Positions 5,376 to 5,565 of a stretch of DNA of 5,565 nt are shown here, piece by piece. Source of the stretch: a bacterium (GTDB lineage Bacteria; Bacillota; Clostridia; Oscillospirales; Acutalibacteraceae); assembly GCA_020627425.1 (NCBI GenBank), contig JAHKXX010000344.1, positions 1 through 5,565 on the forward strand, in the 5' to 3' direction. The notes under the pieces were generated by a model that searched no databases, was not told the origin of the DNA, and saw nothing but the letters and a program-made list of their open reading frames with translations. The position numbers and the translations under genes were made by a program. The first letter of the stretch is position 1; every line of letters begins with the position of its first letter.

Positions 5376-5408
5376 TTAAAAAAGGAGCTTAAGAACTTTA
5401 AGCTCCTT
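5376..5408 (-). terminator. Terminator-like hairpin between tRNA-Gly and tRNA-Cys
   Basis: AAGGAGCTTAA (5398-5408 on the minus strand) pairs perfectly over 11 bases with TTAAGCTCCTT (5382-5392) around a 5-base loop. Six T residues follow (5378-5383, the first two shared with the stem end). It starts on the last base of the tRNA-Gly CCA, and only about 9 bases remain between the T-run and tRNA-Cys. Confidence 0.7.
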
Positions 5409-5483
5409 GGAGCGGATGACGAGGCTCGAACTCGCTACCTCAACCTTGGCAAGGTTGCGCTCTACCAGATGAGCTACATCCGC
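5408..5483 (-). tRNA. tRNA-Gly (anticodon GCC)
   Basis: A 76-base cloverleaf with acceptor GCGGATG/CATCCGC, anticodon stem CAACC/GGTTG with loop TTGCCAA, T loop TTCGAGC, discriminator T and encoded CCA. It is 5 bases downstream of tRNA-Phe, clearly in one transcript with it. Confidence 0.96.
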
Positions 5484-5488
5484 ATAAA

Positions 5489-5564
5489 TGGTGCCTTCGG
5501 ACGGAATCGAACCATCGACACGGGGATTTTCAGTCCCCTGCTCTACCGACTGAGCTACAAAGGC
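5489..5564 (-). tRNA. tRNA-Phe (anticodon GAA)
   Basis: A 76-base cloverleaf with acceptor GCCTTTG/CGAAGGC (one T-G pair), D arm GCTC/GAGC, anticodon stem GGGGA/TCCCC with loop CTGAAAA, T loop TTCGATT and encoded CCA. Only one base remains before the right edge, so the promoter or further upstream tRNAs lie outside the window. Confidence 0.96.
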
Positions 5565-5565
5565 A

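Noticed and set aside
1..5565. CRISPR array, insertion sequence, integrase or attachment site beside the tRNAs
   Set aside because: No regularly spaced repeats, transposase or recombinase motifs, and no duplicated tRNA 3' end found in the window.

Overview
The window looks like chromosomal sequence from a gut or rumen Clostridia member, most like Ruminococcus and relatives (Oscillospiraceae). This is inferred from strong AGGAGG-type ribosome binding sites, sigma-A-like promoters, secreted proteins containing a 'GYNANRRFISELR' segment, and small XRE regulators starting 'FADTLKxxR'. The species is not known. Every substantial gene and all three tRNAs are on the minus strand. Only two broken XRE regulator fragments read on the plus strand.

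Reading along the minus strand (right to left): 5294-5564 is a tRNA-Phe / tRNA-Gly / tRNA-Cys cluster with encoded CCA ends, a terminator-like hairpin between tRNA-Gly and tRNA-Cys, and a second hairpin after tRNA-Cys. Next, 4954-5175 is a plus-strand XRE-family gene with an in-frame stop. It is divergent from a six-helix membrane protein (4080-4748), and the promoter region between them carries two inverted repeats. The membrane protein gene ends in a textbook terminator. Positions 3848-4007 hold a scar: the first 20 codons of another XRE gene abut, head-on, the signal-peptide end of a secreted-protein gene.

The centre (1557-3638) is a likely three-gene operon: a three-helix membrane protein with a charged helical ectodomain, a seven-helix membrane protein, and a PrsW-family intramembrane metalloprotease with all its expected motifs. 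The last two genes overlap by 13 bases. PrsW proteases in other Firmicutes cleave membrane-bound anti-sigma factors. Here no sigma/anti-sigma pair is adjacent, so the two membrane proteins are the natural candidates for substrate or partner.

The left part (286-1423) is a decayed secreted, repeat-containing, membrane-anchored protein gene that has lost its 5' end. The orphan signal peptide at 3908-4007 lies upstream on the same strand, so the operon may sit inside what was once one gene (inference). At the left edge a gene of unknown function runs out of the window; its coding frame is one base out of register with its well-placed start codon. The central operon plus the XRE and secreted-protein debris suggests an accessory, recombining region beside a tRNA cluster.
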